Source: Desulfovibrionaceae bacterium
Lineage (GTDB): Bacteria > Desulfobacterota > Desulfovibrionia > Desulfovibrionales > Desulfovibrionaceae
Direction of reading: 5' to 3'
Length of the DNA stretch: 64,000 nt
Assembly (NCBI GenBank): GCA_009783025.1
Contig: WRHY01000002.1
Coordinates: 1-64,000, forward strand
Under the pieces are notes generated by a model. The model was not told the DNA's origin. It ran no database searches and saw only the letters and a program-made list of their open reading frames with translations. Position 1 is the stretch's first letter. Every line of letters begins with the position of its first letter. A program made the position numbers and the translations under genes. Positions 52,151-59,893 of the stretch are shown here, piece after piece.

Positions 52151-53116
52151 ATGAATGTATTATATATAAACGAGCAGAAGCAAAGGCAAGTAGGCATCCC
52201 GGATTGCCCCGGCGCTGTGTATCTGGCGGCGCGGGGGTTCGAGGCGGAGCTTGAGTACGAGCTCAGGCGAAGCGGTCTTGAGCTTCTTTTCCGGCGTGAG
52301 CGCCTCATGGGCACCAGGGAAGGCCCCATACATGCGGTATGGGCGCAAAACATCTGGCAATCTCCCAGATTTATTCCCATTGTTTCCATTGCCGGGGCTG
52401 CGGCAGCGCTCAAAGCCATACAGCGGAACTGGGCTCTTTACTCCACTCTCGAACATCGCCGCGCATCTCTTATTCAAGAGGCGCTGCCGGTCGTCAGGAC
52501 AAAGCCGCATGTGTTCGGCTCCCCTTTGCCCACTGCTCCAATGGGAGCATGGACCCTGTGGTCCAGGGATTTGCTGCTGGCTTCCCCCGCGTGCAGCAGT
52601 TCTTTTGCCAACGGAGAAATACACTTTGCTGAAAACAAACATGCCCCGCCTAACCGGGCCTATCTCAAGCTTTGGGAGGTGTTTACCCGTATAGGCCGCA
52701 TGCCCGGTCCCGGAGATCTTTGCCTGGATCTCGGCAGTTCGCCCGGCGGCTGGACATGGGTTCTGGCCGGGCTCGGCGCGCGTGTTTTTAGTGTGGACAA
52801 GGCTCCGCTTGCCGCTCATATCGCGTCCGACCCTCTGGTGGAGTTTTGCAAGGGCAGCGCCTTTGCCGTTGAACCGCGTTTTACCGGCAATGTCTCATGG
52901 TTATTCTGTGATGTGGCCTGCTATCCCGAGCGACTATATTCTTATATTCGTAAATGGGTTGATTCAGGTGTTTGTACGCATCTGGTATGCACAATTAAAT
53001 TTGCAGGTAAAACAGATTTTACTGCCATTGATTCTTTTTCGGATTTATCTGGAGGTTTATGTATGCATTTATTTGCGAATAAGCATGAAATAACATGGGT
53101 AAGCCTTGTCAAATAA
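52151..53116 (+). CDS. RlmM-like FtsJ-family RNA 2'-O-methyltransferase
   Basis: A 321-residue enzyme with a two-part layout: an N-terminal THUMP-like region (YLAARGFEAELEYELRRSGLELLFRRERLM) and a C-terminal RrmJ/FtsJ methyltransferase domain with the SAM motif LCLDLGSSPGGWTWVLAGLGARVFSVDKA. The catalytic K-D-K-E set is plausible (NRAYLKLWE, WLFCDVACYP, TIKFAGKTD). This matches RlmM, which methylates C2498 of 23S rRNA in E. coli. The C-terminal fifth is markedly AT-rich compared with the rest. The ATG at 52151 is chosen over a TTG at 52130. Confidence 0.82.
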   Translation: MNVLYINEQKQRQVGIPDCPGAVYLAARGFEAELEYELRRSGLELLFRRERLMGTREGPIHAVWAQNIWQSPRFIPIVSIAGAAAALKAIQRNWALYSTLEHRRASLIQEALPVVRTKPHVFGSPLPTAPMGAWTLWSRDLLLASPACSSSFANGEIHFAENKHAPPNRAYLKLWEVFTRIGRMPGPGDLCLDLGSSPGGWTWVLAGLGARVFSVDKAPLAAHIASDPLVEFCKGSAFAVEPRFTGNVSWLFCDVACYPERLYSYIRKWVDSGVCTHLVCTIKFAGKTDFTAIDSFSDLSGGLCMHLFANKHEITWVSLVK

Positions 53117-53381
53117 GAACGTTTGCTGTATGTTAAGCCTCCAAATGGCGCAAAATGTATCTCTATTGCATGATTATGTAATGATAAAAGTATCGTCATT
53201 TTTTTATATATTACCTGCTGGTAATAGTGACGGTTACCTGCAAATGAAAATGGCTTCAGTTGTCTAAATAGATCTGTTATAAAATTCGCGTGCAGTATTT
53301 TCAGTATGCTTTGCGATGCTGTATATTTGAACTGCATATGATTTTTTCATCACATCCTCGAATGGAAGGAGAAAGCTATTT

Positions 53382-53774
53382 ATGGATGATTATATCAAAC
53401 AGGCTCTTGAAATCGTGAAAGCTCAGGCGAGCTTTAGGACCATGACCGAGGAAGAGATCAGCTCCATGGTTCGGTCGCTCTCAACAGCCATACGTCAACT
53501 GGCCTCAGGAGATGGGCAGGCGCTTATTAACGGACCGGACGCCGCTGCCCGGCAGATCTCTGAAAAATCCGTCACTTGCCTTGAGTGTGGGAAAAGCTTT
53601 AAGCTGCTCACACGCAGACACCTGCTGTCCCACGATCTGACCGCTGATGAATATCGCGCCAAATGGGGATACGCCAAGGATGCTCCTTTGGTATGTAAAA
53701 GCTTGCAGCGTGAGCGGCGCAAAAAGATGAAGGATATGAAACTGTGGGAGAAGAGGCGCAAAGAAGCGCGCTGA
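53382..53774 (+). CDS. MucR/Ros-family zinc-finger regulator
   Basis: A 130-residue DNA-binding protein. The N-terminal helix (YIKQALEIVKAQASFRTMTEEEISSMVRSLSTAI) resembles MucR oligomerisation segments, and the zinc finger is CLECGKSFKLLTRRHLLSHDLTADEYRAKWGYAKD (Cys-X2-Cys...His-X4-His). MucR-like proteins silence AT-rich or acquired DNA in alphaproteobacteria; their targets in Desulfovibrio are unknown. The basic tail (RRKKMKDMKLWEKRRKEA) adds DNA affinity. AAGGAG precedes the start. A 265-base AT-rich, gene-free region upstream (53117-53381) may contain autoregulatory sites; I see no clear motif in it. Confidence 0.9.
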   Translation: MDDYIKQALEIVKAQASFRTMTEEEISSMVRSLSTAIRQLASGDGQALINGPDAAARQISEKSVTCLECGKSFKLLTRRHLLSHDLTADEYRAKWGYAKDAPLVCKSLQRERRKKMKDMKLWEKRRKEAR

Positions 53775-53791
53775 AAACTCGCGCCGGGGGC

Positions 53792-54691
53792 ATGATGGCT
53801 CCCGCGCCCGCATCGCCCGCAAAAGCGGATAACATGGCTCTGTGCGCTCTCGTTGGAGCCATGTTTTTATGGAGCGGCACTTTTATCGCCATGCGGATTG
53901 CCTTGACCGCGTTTCATCCCGTGCTGATGATATTTTCCCGCATGCTGATCAGTACCGTGTTCCTGTTGCCGCTGCTGGGAAGGTGGATTAAGAGGACGCG
54001 ATACAGCAAAGGTGACTGGCGCATCATACTGTTGTTGGTGATTGCCGAACCGTGCCTGTACTTTATGTTTGAGGCCTATGCCTTGCGCTACACCACGGCT
54101 TCACAGGCCGGGATAATTACCGCGCTGTTGCCTCTTCTGGTCGGTGTGAGCGCTTTTTTCATCCTGAAAGAACGGCTTGGCCTGCACGCCTGGGCGGGTT
54201 TTTTTCTTGCCTTTGCCGGGGTGATCATACTCACTCTGGCTGGAGAAGATACGGCCGACGCGCCCAATGCCCTCTTGGGCAATACTCTTGAGTTTTTCGC
54301 CATGCTTATGGCCTGTGTATACACCTTGTGCGTGCGCAAGTTAACGGGCTTTCCTCCCTTTTTTATTACCGCTTTGCAGGCTCTTGCGGGAACGGTTTTT
54401 TTCGCTGTCATGGCTCTCGTACTTGACGCGCGTTTGCCGGATACCCTGCCCGCGCTTGAACCCCTGCTTGCTCTGGCTTTTCTTTCCTTCTCAACCATAA
54501 TGGCATACGGGCTGTATAATTTCGGAATTGCCCGCCTCGGCGCGGGGCCTGCCGCGGCCTGGACGAATCTCATTCCCGCTCTGACGCTGATCATGGGCAT
54601 CGTCCTCCTTGGCGAGAGCTTGAGTTTTGTGCAGAGCCTGGCCATCGTGCCCATTTTGCTCGGAGTGGCCTTGAGCCAGAGGAAGAGTTAA
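53792..54691 (+). CDS. EamA/DMT-family transporter
   Basis: About 299 residues with ten hydrophobic segments in two EamA halves: LCALVGAMFLWSGTFIAMRIAL starts the first, and LEFFAMLMACVYTLCVRKLTG the second. TTASQAGIITALLPLLVGVSAFFILKERLG is typical of RhaT/YdcZ-like carriers. Substrate unknown, commonly amino-acid or metabolite export. The start is uncertain: 53792 gives a short extension, and 53834 (MALCAL) would begin at the first helix. An upstream GTG at 53744 overlaps mucR. Repeat B2 begins 33 bases after its stop. Confidence 0.82.
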   Translation: MMAPAPASPAKADNMALCALVGAMFLWSGTFIAMRIALTAFHPVLMIFSRMLISTVFLLPLLGRWIKRTRYSKGDWRIILLLVIAEPCLYFMFEAYALRYTTASQAGIITALLPLLVGVSAFFILKERLGLHAWAGFFLAFAGVIILTLAGEDTADAPNALLGNTLEFFAMLMACVYTLCVRKLTGFPPFFITALQALAGTVFFAVMALVLDARLPDTLPALEPLLALAFLSFSTIMAYGLYNFGIARLGAGPAAAWTNLIPALTLIMGIVLLGESLSFVQSLAIVPILLGVALSQRKS

Positions 54692-54724
54692 ACAAATTAC
54701 TCGTGCCGCAGTTTGAGCAAAGCC

Positions 54725-54851
54725 GGTAGTGTCTCAGTTTGCCGTCAGACGAGGAAGGCGAGTTTCTGCGAGGGTGGGCTGGACTCTTCAGTCCTGCCCC
54801 CCGAGCAAAAACGAAGCCTGACGAAGTATCACGGCAAACTGAGACGCTACC
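54725..54851. repeat. Palindromic intergenic element B2 (core 2)
   Basis: 127 bases. The ends GGTAGTGTCTCAGTTTGCCGT and ACGGCAAACTGAGACGCTACC pair almost perfectly. The apex is 'core 2', GGACTCTTCAGTCC, replacing core 1. The arms GACGAGGAAGGCGAG and GCCTGACGAAGTAT match those of B1. Confidence 0.85.
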
Positions 54852-54942
54852 CGGTTGCGCCCCAAGTGCCCTTCTGGTATGGAGGTCAGGTTGTCCGGTG
54901 TATGATTTTCTTGCTATCTACCTACAACCGAGAGGTGACGGA

Positions 54943-55695
54943 ATGACTTTCAAATCGTTTTTTCTTGCTCTGGCTGCGGCCATTATGCTTATGGCCACTC
55001 CGGCTCTGGCTGCGGAGCACTATGTCAACGGTATTGACGCCAACTATCCGCCCTTTGCCTTTGTGGACAAAAGCGGCAAACCCTCGGGCTTTGACGTTGA
55101 CTCCATGGATTGGATCGCCAAAAAAATGGGCTTCACCGTGGAGCACCGGCCTATGGATTGGGCAGGCATCATTCCCAGCCTTCTGGCCAAGCAGATTGAC
55201 ATGGTTTGTTCCGGCATGAGCATTTCTCCCGAGCGTAAGGAGCGGGTGAATTTTTCCGAGCCTTACTGGGAGATCCGCAAGTACCTGTTGGTGAAGAATG
55301 ATAGCGCCCTGACCAAGGAAGATCTGCTCAAGGGCAAAAAGACTCTGGGCGTACAGGCCGGCACCAACGAAGCCGAGTTGCTCAAACAACAGGCGGAAAA
55401 GGAAGGCTGGAACTACGTGTTGAAATTCTATGACTCGCCTCCCTTGGCCATTGAAGACCTGATCAACGGCCGCATTGACGGCGCGGCCATTGACTCGGCC
55501 CCGGCTGATGAGGCCATGAACAAAGGCAAAAAGCCGATCAAGGTTGCCGGCGAGTTTGCCGAGCCGGATGATTTCGGCGTGGCCGTGCGTAAAGAAGACA
55601 CCGCTCTGCTGGACAAAATTAATAAGGGCTATGCGCTGCTCAAGAATGATCCGTATTGGGAAGAGCTCAAAGCCAAGTATATTATCGTAAAATAA
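54943..55695 (+). CDS. Periplasmic substrate-binding protein of a polar amino-acid ABC importer
   Basis: A 250-residue SBP_bac_3-family protein. The signal peptide is MTFKSFFLALAAAIMLMATPALAA. The ligand-binding fold starts YVNGIDANYPPFAFVDKSGKPSGFDVDSMDWIAKKMG and includes DMVCSGMSISPERKERVNFSEPY (binding residues Ser, Arg) and VQAGTNEAELL. It starts at 54943 (a longer frame upstream lies in repeat B2) after GAGGTGACGGA. Repeat B3 separates it from the permease gene; the import system probably still works as a unit. Likely ligands are polar amino acids. Confidence 0.92.
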   Translation: MTFKSFFLALAAAIMLMATPALAAEHYVNGIDANYPPFAFVDKSGKPSGFDVDSMDWIAKKMGFTVEHRPMDWAGIIPSLLAKQIDMVCSGMSISPERKERVNFSEPYWEIRKYLLVKNDSALTKEDLLKGKKTLGVQAGTNEAELLKQQAEKEGWNYVLKFYDSPPLAIEDLINGRIDGAAIDSAPADEAMNKGKKPIKVAGEFAEPDDFGVAVRKEDTALLDKINKGYALLKNDPYWEELKAKYIIVK

Positions 55696-55734
55696 TTCAC
55701 CTGATCTGTCTTTTCGGGGAGGTCCGCCCGATCT

Positions 55735-55859
55735 GGTAGTGCCTCTGTTGGGGTCAGACGAGGAAGGCGAGTTTTTTGTGACGGGAGTGTACTCTTATGG
55801 TACTCGACCGGAGCAAAAAATGATGCCTGACGATGTATCACCCTAACAGAGGCACTACC
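55735..55859. repeat. Palindromic intergenic element B3 (core 1)
   Basis: 125 bases. The ends GGTAGTGCCTCTGTT and AACAGAGGCACTACC pair perfectly; compared with B1/B2 (CTCAGTTT/AAACTGAG) the change occurred in both arms. The apex is core 1, inverted relative to B1. It separates the binding protein from its permease. Confidence 0.85.
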
Positions 55860-55896
55860 TGCGGCCTCCCCGCATTGCCTTGTCAGCCGGGCCGTC

Positions 55897-56610
55897 ATGC
55901 AGGAAAGCATACTGAGCATATTGGAAGCCATGCCGTGGATCCTTAACGGCGCCTTCATTACCATCGGCACTGTGGTTGCGGCCATGCTGCTCGGACTGGT
56001 CATAGGCGTGCCCATGGCTGTCGGCCAGGTATATGGCGGCCCGGTGACGCGCAGGCTGGTGGGTATGTATGTCTGGTTTTTCCGTGGCGTACCCATTCTG
56101 GTGTTGCTGTACCTTTTCTATTTCGGCCTGGTGTATCAGCTCAGTCCGCTGCAATTCAGCCTGTTCGGCCTGGAATGCAGCATCTCGATCGCGCTGTCGC
56201 CCTTTGCGGCTTCCTGCATTGTCCTGGGCTTGGTCAGCGCGGCTTACCAAAGCCAGATCTTCAGGGGCGCGATCAATTCCCTGCCCAGCGGACAGCTTAA
56301 AGCGGCGCGCGCCCTCGGCATGCGCGATTCCGTATCCATCATGTCCGTTATTTTGCCGCAGGCGTTACGCCTATCCATTCCGGGCTGGTCGAACGAGTAC
56401 TCCATCCTGCTGAAGGATTCGGCCCTGGTATCCGTGCTCGGCACCATGGAACTCATGGCCCGGACCAAGGCGATTGCCACAAGCACGGCGGAATACATGG
56501 CCTTTTACCTGACTGCCGCGCTGCTGTATTTCCTGATTACCTGGCTTGGTTTGCGCGGTCTGCGCTATGCGGAAAAATCGCTCCGTATCCCCGGATACTC
56601 ACATTTGTAG
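55897..56610 (+). CDS. Amino-acid ABC transporter permease, first subunit
   Basis: A 237-residue HisM/GlnP-type permease with five predicted membrane helices. The EAA-like loop that contacts the ATPase reads QIFRGAINSLPSGQLKAARALGMRDSVSIMSVILPQALRLSIPG. The upstream segment MPWILNGAFITIGTVVAAMLLG is the first helix. The stop overlaps the ATPase start by one base (TAGTG). Confidence 0.92.
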   Translation: MQESILSILEAMPWILNGAFITIGTVVAAMLLGLVIGVPMAVGQVYGGPVTRRLVGMYVWFFRGVPILVLLYLFYFGLVYQLSPLQFSLFGLECSISIALSPFAASCIVLGLVSAAYQSQIFRGAINSLPSGQLKAARALGMRDSVSIMSVILPQALRLSIPGWSNEYSILLKDSALVSVLGTMELMARTKAIATSTAEYMAFYLTAALLYFLITWLGLRGLRYAEKSLRIPGYSHL

Positions 56611-57392
56611 TGAACTTTGCAGTCATGAAACAGAACCAGCAAACGCCCGTGCTTGAGGCTCGAGGTATCGGCAAAAGCCTTGGCGGCCGTCTTATCCTGA
56701 ATGACATTTCCCTGTCCGTGAACAAAGGGGAGATGAAGGTGCTGATCGGGCCTTCGGGCGCGGGTAAGAGCACCTTTTTGCAGTGTCTGAACTACCTTAT
56801 CCACCCGGACAGCGGCGAACTCTGCTTGAACGGCGAGCGCGTCACCCCCTCCAACAAGAGCGATCTGTACGCTCTGCGCAGGCGCGTGGGCATGATTTTT
56901 CAGGACTTCAATCTTTTTGACCACCTGAACGCGCAGGAAAATGTAAGTATCGCCCTGGTCAAGGTCAAAGGCATGTCCAAGCGCGACGCCTCGTTGCGGG
57001 CCATGATGGAGCTTGAGCGGGTAGGGCTGTCCCGCCGGGCCGGACTCTACCCGGCGGAGCTTTCCGGCGGACAAAAGCAGCGCGTGGCCATTGCCAGAGC
57101 CCTGGCCATGGACCCAGAGGTTATTCTGCTGGATGAACCCACGTCCGCGCTGGACCCCGAACTGGTGGGCGAGGTGCTCTCCGCCATCCGCGAACTGGCC
57201 AGGGGCGGTATGACCATGATCATGGCCACGCACCAGATGGAATTTGCCAGGGCTTTGGCCACGGAACTTCTGTTCATGGAAAAGGGCGCCATTATCGAGC
57301 GCGGCGCGCCTGCCGCGCTGCTGGCGCCGGGGGCAACCACCCGTACTCAGGCCTTTTTTGCCAAGCTGGTTTCGGAGGAAAGCGCGTGCTGA
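56610..57392 (+). CDS. Amino-acid ABC transporter ATP-binding protein
   Basis: A 260-residue ATPase of the GlnQ/HisP type. Walker A GPSGAGKSTFLQ, Q-loop MIFQDFNLFDHL, ABC signature LSGGQKQRVAIARAL, Walker B VILLDEPTSALD, and switch histidine in ATHQMEFARAL. The GTG at 56610 overlaps the permease stop; an ATG five codons later (56625) is also possible and begins nearer the conserved domain. It overlaps the second permease gene by seven bases. Confidence 0.93.
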   Translation: MNFAVMKQNQQTPVLEARGIGKSLGGRLILNDISLSVNKGEMKVLIGPSGAGKSTFLQCLNYLIHPDSGELCLNGERVTPSNKSDLYALRRRVGMIFQDFNLFDHLNAQENVSIALVKVKGMSKRDASLRAMMELERVGLSRRAGLYPAELSGGQKQRVAIARALAMDPEVILLDEPTSALDPELVGEVLSAIRELARGGMTMIMATHQMEFARALATELLFMEKGAIIERGAPAALLAPGATTRTQAFFAKLVSEESAC

Positions 57393-58057
57393 GCATGGAC
57401 CTGTTCTGGAACCGGGTCATTCCCGCCCTGAACGAAGGTCTTCTTTTCAGCCTTGCCCTGATCATTCCTTCCGCCATAGCCGGTTTTCTCGGAGGCATCC
57501 TGATCGGGGCGCTCCGCGTCTATGCTCCGCCAACAGTGCGCCGGGTTGCGGATTTTCATGTCGGCGTGATCCGCGGTGTTCCTCTGCTGTTGCAACTGTA
57601 CTTTCTTTACTATGCCCTGCCCAAGTGGGGCATCAGCTTTACCGCCTATCAGGCCGCGCTTATCGGCTTTATCTTGTGCAGTTCCGCCTATCAGTCCGAA
57701 TACATACGCGGAGCGCTGCTGTCCATTGGACAGGGGCAGGTCAAGGCTGCTTATTCCATGGGTTTCAGCACCGTGCAGATGGTTCTGTTTGTGGTCATCC
57801 CCCAGGCTGTGCGCCGGGCTCTGCCCGGTTGCGGCAACGAGATCATCTACTTGATCAAGTACTCCTCCCTGGCCTATGTGATCACCTTCATCGAACTGAC
57901 CGGCCACGCCAGGGAACTGACCGCGCGCTCTTTCCACTACATCGAAATTTACTTTACGGCGGGCATGTACTATCTGGCCATGACCACACTGGCCGCGTGG
58001 GTTCTCAAGTGGCTGGAGAACAAGGCCTATGTGCCGGGATTCGGCGCGCCAAAGTGA
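57386..58057 (+). CDS. Amino-acid ABC transporter permease, second subunit
   Basis: A 223-residue permease paralogous to the product at 55897, so the importer has a heterodimeric channel. EAA-like loop: SEYIRGALLSIGQGQVKAAYSMGFSTVQMVLFVVIPQAVRRALPG. Five membrane helices. The GTG start at 57386 has GGAGG seven bases upstream, inside the ATPase end; an ATG three codons later is less well placed. Confidence 0.92.
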   Translation: MLSMDLFWNRVIPALNEGLLFSLALIIPSAIAGFLGGILIGALRVYAPPTVRRVADFHVGVIRGVPLLLQLYFLYYALPKWGISFTAYQAALIGFILCSSAYQSEYIRGALLSIGQGQVKAAYSMGFSTVQMVLFVVIPQAVRRALPGCGNEIIYLIKYSSLAYVITFIELTGHARELTARSFHYIEIYFTAGMYYLAMTTLAAWVLKWLENKAYVPGFGAPK

Positions 58058-58064
58058 GTTTGGT

Positions 58065-58337
58065 ATGAAACAAAAGCAGATTGATCAACTGGACAAGCTG
58101 GCCCGGCGGCTGGAAAACAGCGGTGTGGCGGACTATGTGCGGCTTTCGCAGAATATTCCGAAAGTCCTCTGGCTGAACTTCCTCTCCGGCATTGCGCGCG
58201 GGCTGGGGTTTACCGTGGGCACGGCCATTGTGCTGGCAGCTCTGTACAAGGCCGTCAGCACGCTCATCAGCATGAACATCCCCTATCTTACGGAACTGCT
58301 GACCGAATTCATTATCATGGTCAAGACGACTCAGTAG
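58065..58337 (+). CDS. DUF5665-like small membrane protein
   Basis: A 90-residue protein with an amphipathic N-terminus (KQKQIDQLDKLARRLENSGVADYVRL) and one or two hydrophobic segments (GLGFTVGTAIVLAALYKAV; NIPYLTELLTEFIIMV). It matches the DUF5665 pattern of small membrane proteins from Gram-positive and deltaproteobacterial genomes. It starts seven bases after the permease stop, probably on the same transcript, and overlaps the convergent MFS gene by seven bases. Function unknown. Confidence 0.78.
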   Translation: MKQKQIDQLDKLARRLENSGVADYVRLSQNIPKVLWLNFLSGIARGLGFTVGTAIVLAALYKAVSTLISMNIPYLTELLTEFIIMVKTTQ

Positions 58338-59524
58338 CCGCGCCATCTGGTCCAGAGCAGGGCAAACAGGCCCGCGCTCAGCAGATACACGGCGTTGATG
58401 CCGAAAAATTCATTCATGCCGTAAGCGACCAGTGGTCCGACAGCGGCCCCCACGTCAACAATAAGGGCGTACATCATGAGCAGGGCCCGTCCACCCGCCA
58501 GGGACGCGGCGTCCGAAGCCGTGGCGTCGGAAATGGTGGTCAGCACGGTTGCGGTCAACTGCATGCCCAGGATGCACATAAACCAAACAAGCAGGGGCAG
58601 CGGCAAGGCCAGCAGGGCCAGCATGCCGGCTCCCGCGGCAAAGGCCCAGCACAGCATGCGTGGCCGCCCGAAGTGTTGATCCGACATGCGGCCTGCAAAA
58701 GGAGCCAGCCAGGGTTCCCACCCCCAGCGCAGAGCCTGGAAAAACCCGGCCAGAGTGGCGGCTCCGATGAGTGTTCCGGCCAGGCCGATGCCTCCGGCCG
58801 TGTGCACATCTATGAGCTTGCTCAGGGTCGAGGCAATGACCCCTTGGATGACAAAAGCCACCAGCCCGCCCCCGGCCACTATCCACAGCACTTTCCTATC
58901 CTGCCCGAGAAGAGCCAGACCGGCTCTGATGCCGGTATCGTGACCGTACTCCTCCTGCGTGTTTTTGCCTTTCGGAATGGCGGCCAGAGCGAGAAAAAAG
59001 GACAGGGATGTGAGCAGGCCGAAAACCACGGCTGTTACCTGCATGCCCCAGATATCCGCCAGAACGCCCCCCAGAAACATGCCCACCAGACTGCCCAGGC
59101 GGTACAGGCCGTTGAACAGGCCCGTGTAATGGCCACGGTTTTCCGGTCCGGACAGCCTGAGGATGCAGAAGAGTGAGCCAAGGCGCAGCAAGGTCCAGGC
59201 CACACCCCAGACACAGCGGGCCAGTATCCAGAAAGCCAAGTTGGGCAGAAAGCCGTAGGAAAAGGTCGTAGCGGCGGCCAGAGTGATGGCGATCAGAATG
59301 CCCGTGCGTTCGCTGATATGGGAATAAAGCCAGCCTATGCACGGGTTGAGAGGCAGCCGGACAAGACGGTTGACCGCCAAAATAATACCGACTTCCCACA
59401 GAGCAAGCCCCAGTTCGGCGGCATGCACGGGAAGCACGATATACAACATGGAGTCGCCGATCAGACAAAGGGCCGCGATCACGGCAAAGACAACGATGTG
59501 CCGTTTATTGTCCGGTGCGTTCAT
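58331..59524 (-). CDS. Major facilitator superfamily transporter
   Basis: A 397-residue MFS protein with about 12 hydrophobic helices. The loop 2-3 motif is weak: WLYSHISERTGILIAIT. The second half contains LAPFAGRMSDQHFGRPRMLCW, the repeated A-motif. No substrate can be assigned; a drug or metabolite exporter of DHA1 type is likely. The ATG at 59524 (MNAPDNKRH) is used because the longer frame runs into repeat B4. Confidence 0.88.
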   Translation of the reverse strand: MNAPDNKRHIVVFAVIAALCLIGDSMLYIVLPVHAAELGLALWEVGIILAVNRLVRLPLNPCIGWLYSHISERTGILIAITLAAATTFSYGFLPNLAFWILARCVWGVAWTLLRLGSLFCILRLSGPENRGHYTGLFNGLYRLGSLVGMFLGGVLADIWGMQVTAVVFGLLTSLSFFLALAAIPKGKNTQEEYGHDTGIRAGLALLGQDRKVLWIVAGGGLVAFVIQGVIASTLSKLIDVHTAGGIGLAGTLIGAATLAGFFQALRWGWEPWLAPFAGRMSDQHFGRPRMLCWAFAAGAGMLALLALPLPLLVWFMCILGMQLTATVLTTISDATASDAASLAGGRALLMMYALIVDVGAAVGPLVAYGMNEFFGINAVYLLSAGLFALLWTRWRGY

Positions 59525-59893
59525 GGGGATGCTGTAGCACGGTTTATGCGGCTTGTCTTGGCCGGGTAGTGCCTCAGTTTGGCGTGATACTTCGTCAGGC
59601 ATCGTTTTTGCTCGGGGGGCAGGACTGAAGAGTCCAGCCCGCCCTCGCAAAAACTCGCCTTCCTCGTCAAACAGTCAACGGCGCTCAACGCTGTATTCGC
59701 TGTCTCGCCTTTCCTGTCCTTTGTGGGGCGGCAAAGCGTAGCGCAACCAAACTGAGGCACTACCTAGTGCCGTATATATGCCCCTTGCCGCTCCTGCCTT
59801 GTGTATTTTTTCATTTTATGTAAACAGTGACATTTGACATTATCTTGGCGAGTGTTTTTCCGCCATTCCAACCACCACATTCCGGAGAACAGC
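59525..59893. other. Intergenic region between the MFS gene and pta
   Basis: 369 bases. More than half is repeat B4. The remaining 59765-59893 is fairly AT-rich around TTTTTCATTTTATGTAAACAGTGACATTTGAC and probably holds the pta promoter. No operator was recognised. Confidence 0.5.
59565..59764. repeat. Palindromic intergenic element B4 with internal insertion (core 2)
   Basis: 200 bases. The ends GGTAGTGCCTCAGTTTG and CAAACTGAGGCACTACC pair almost perfectly. The apex is core 2 (GGACTGAAGAGTCC), as in B2. About 75 extra bases (AGTCAACGGCGCTCAACGC onward) interrupt the right arm between CCTTCCTCGTC and the terminal repeat. Confidence 0.82.

Noticed and set aside
54739..54942. N-terminal extension of the substrate-binding protein
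   Set aside because: The extension is translated repeat B2; the true signal peptide begins at 54943 behind a ribosome site.
59525..59650. N-terminal extension of the MFS transporter
   Set aside because: Translated repeat B4, not conserved protein; ATG at 59524 is the better start.
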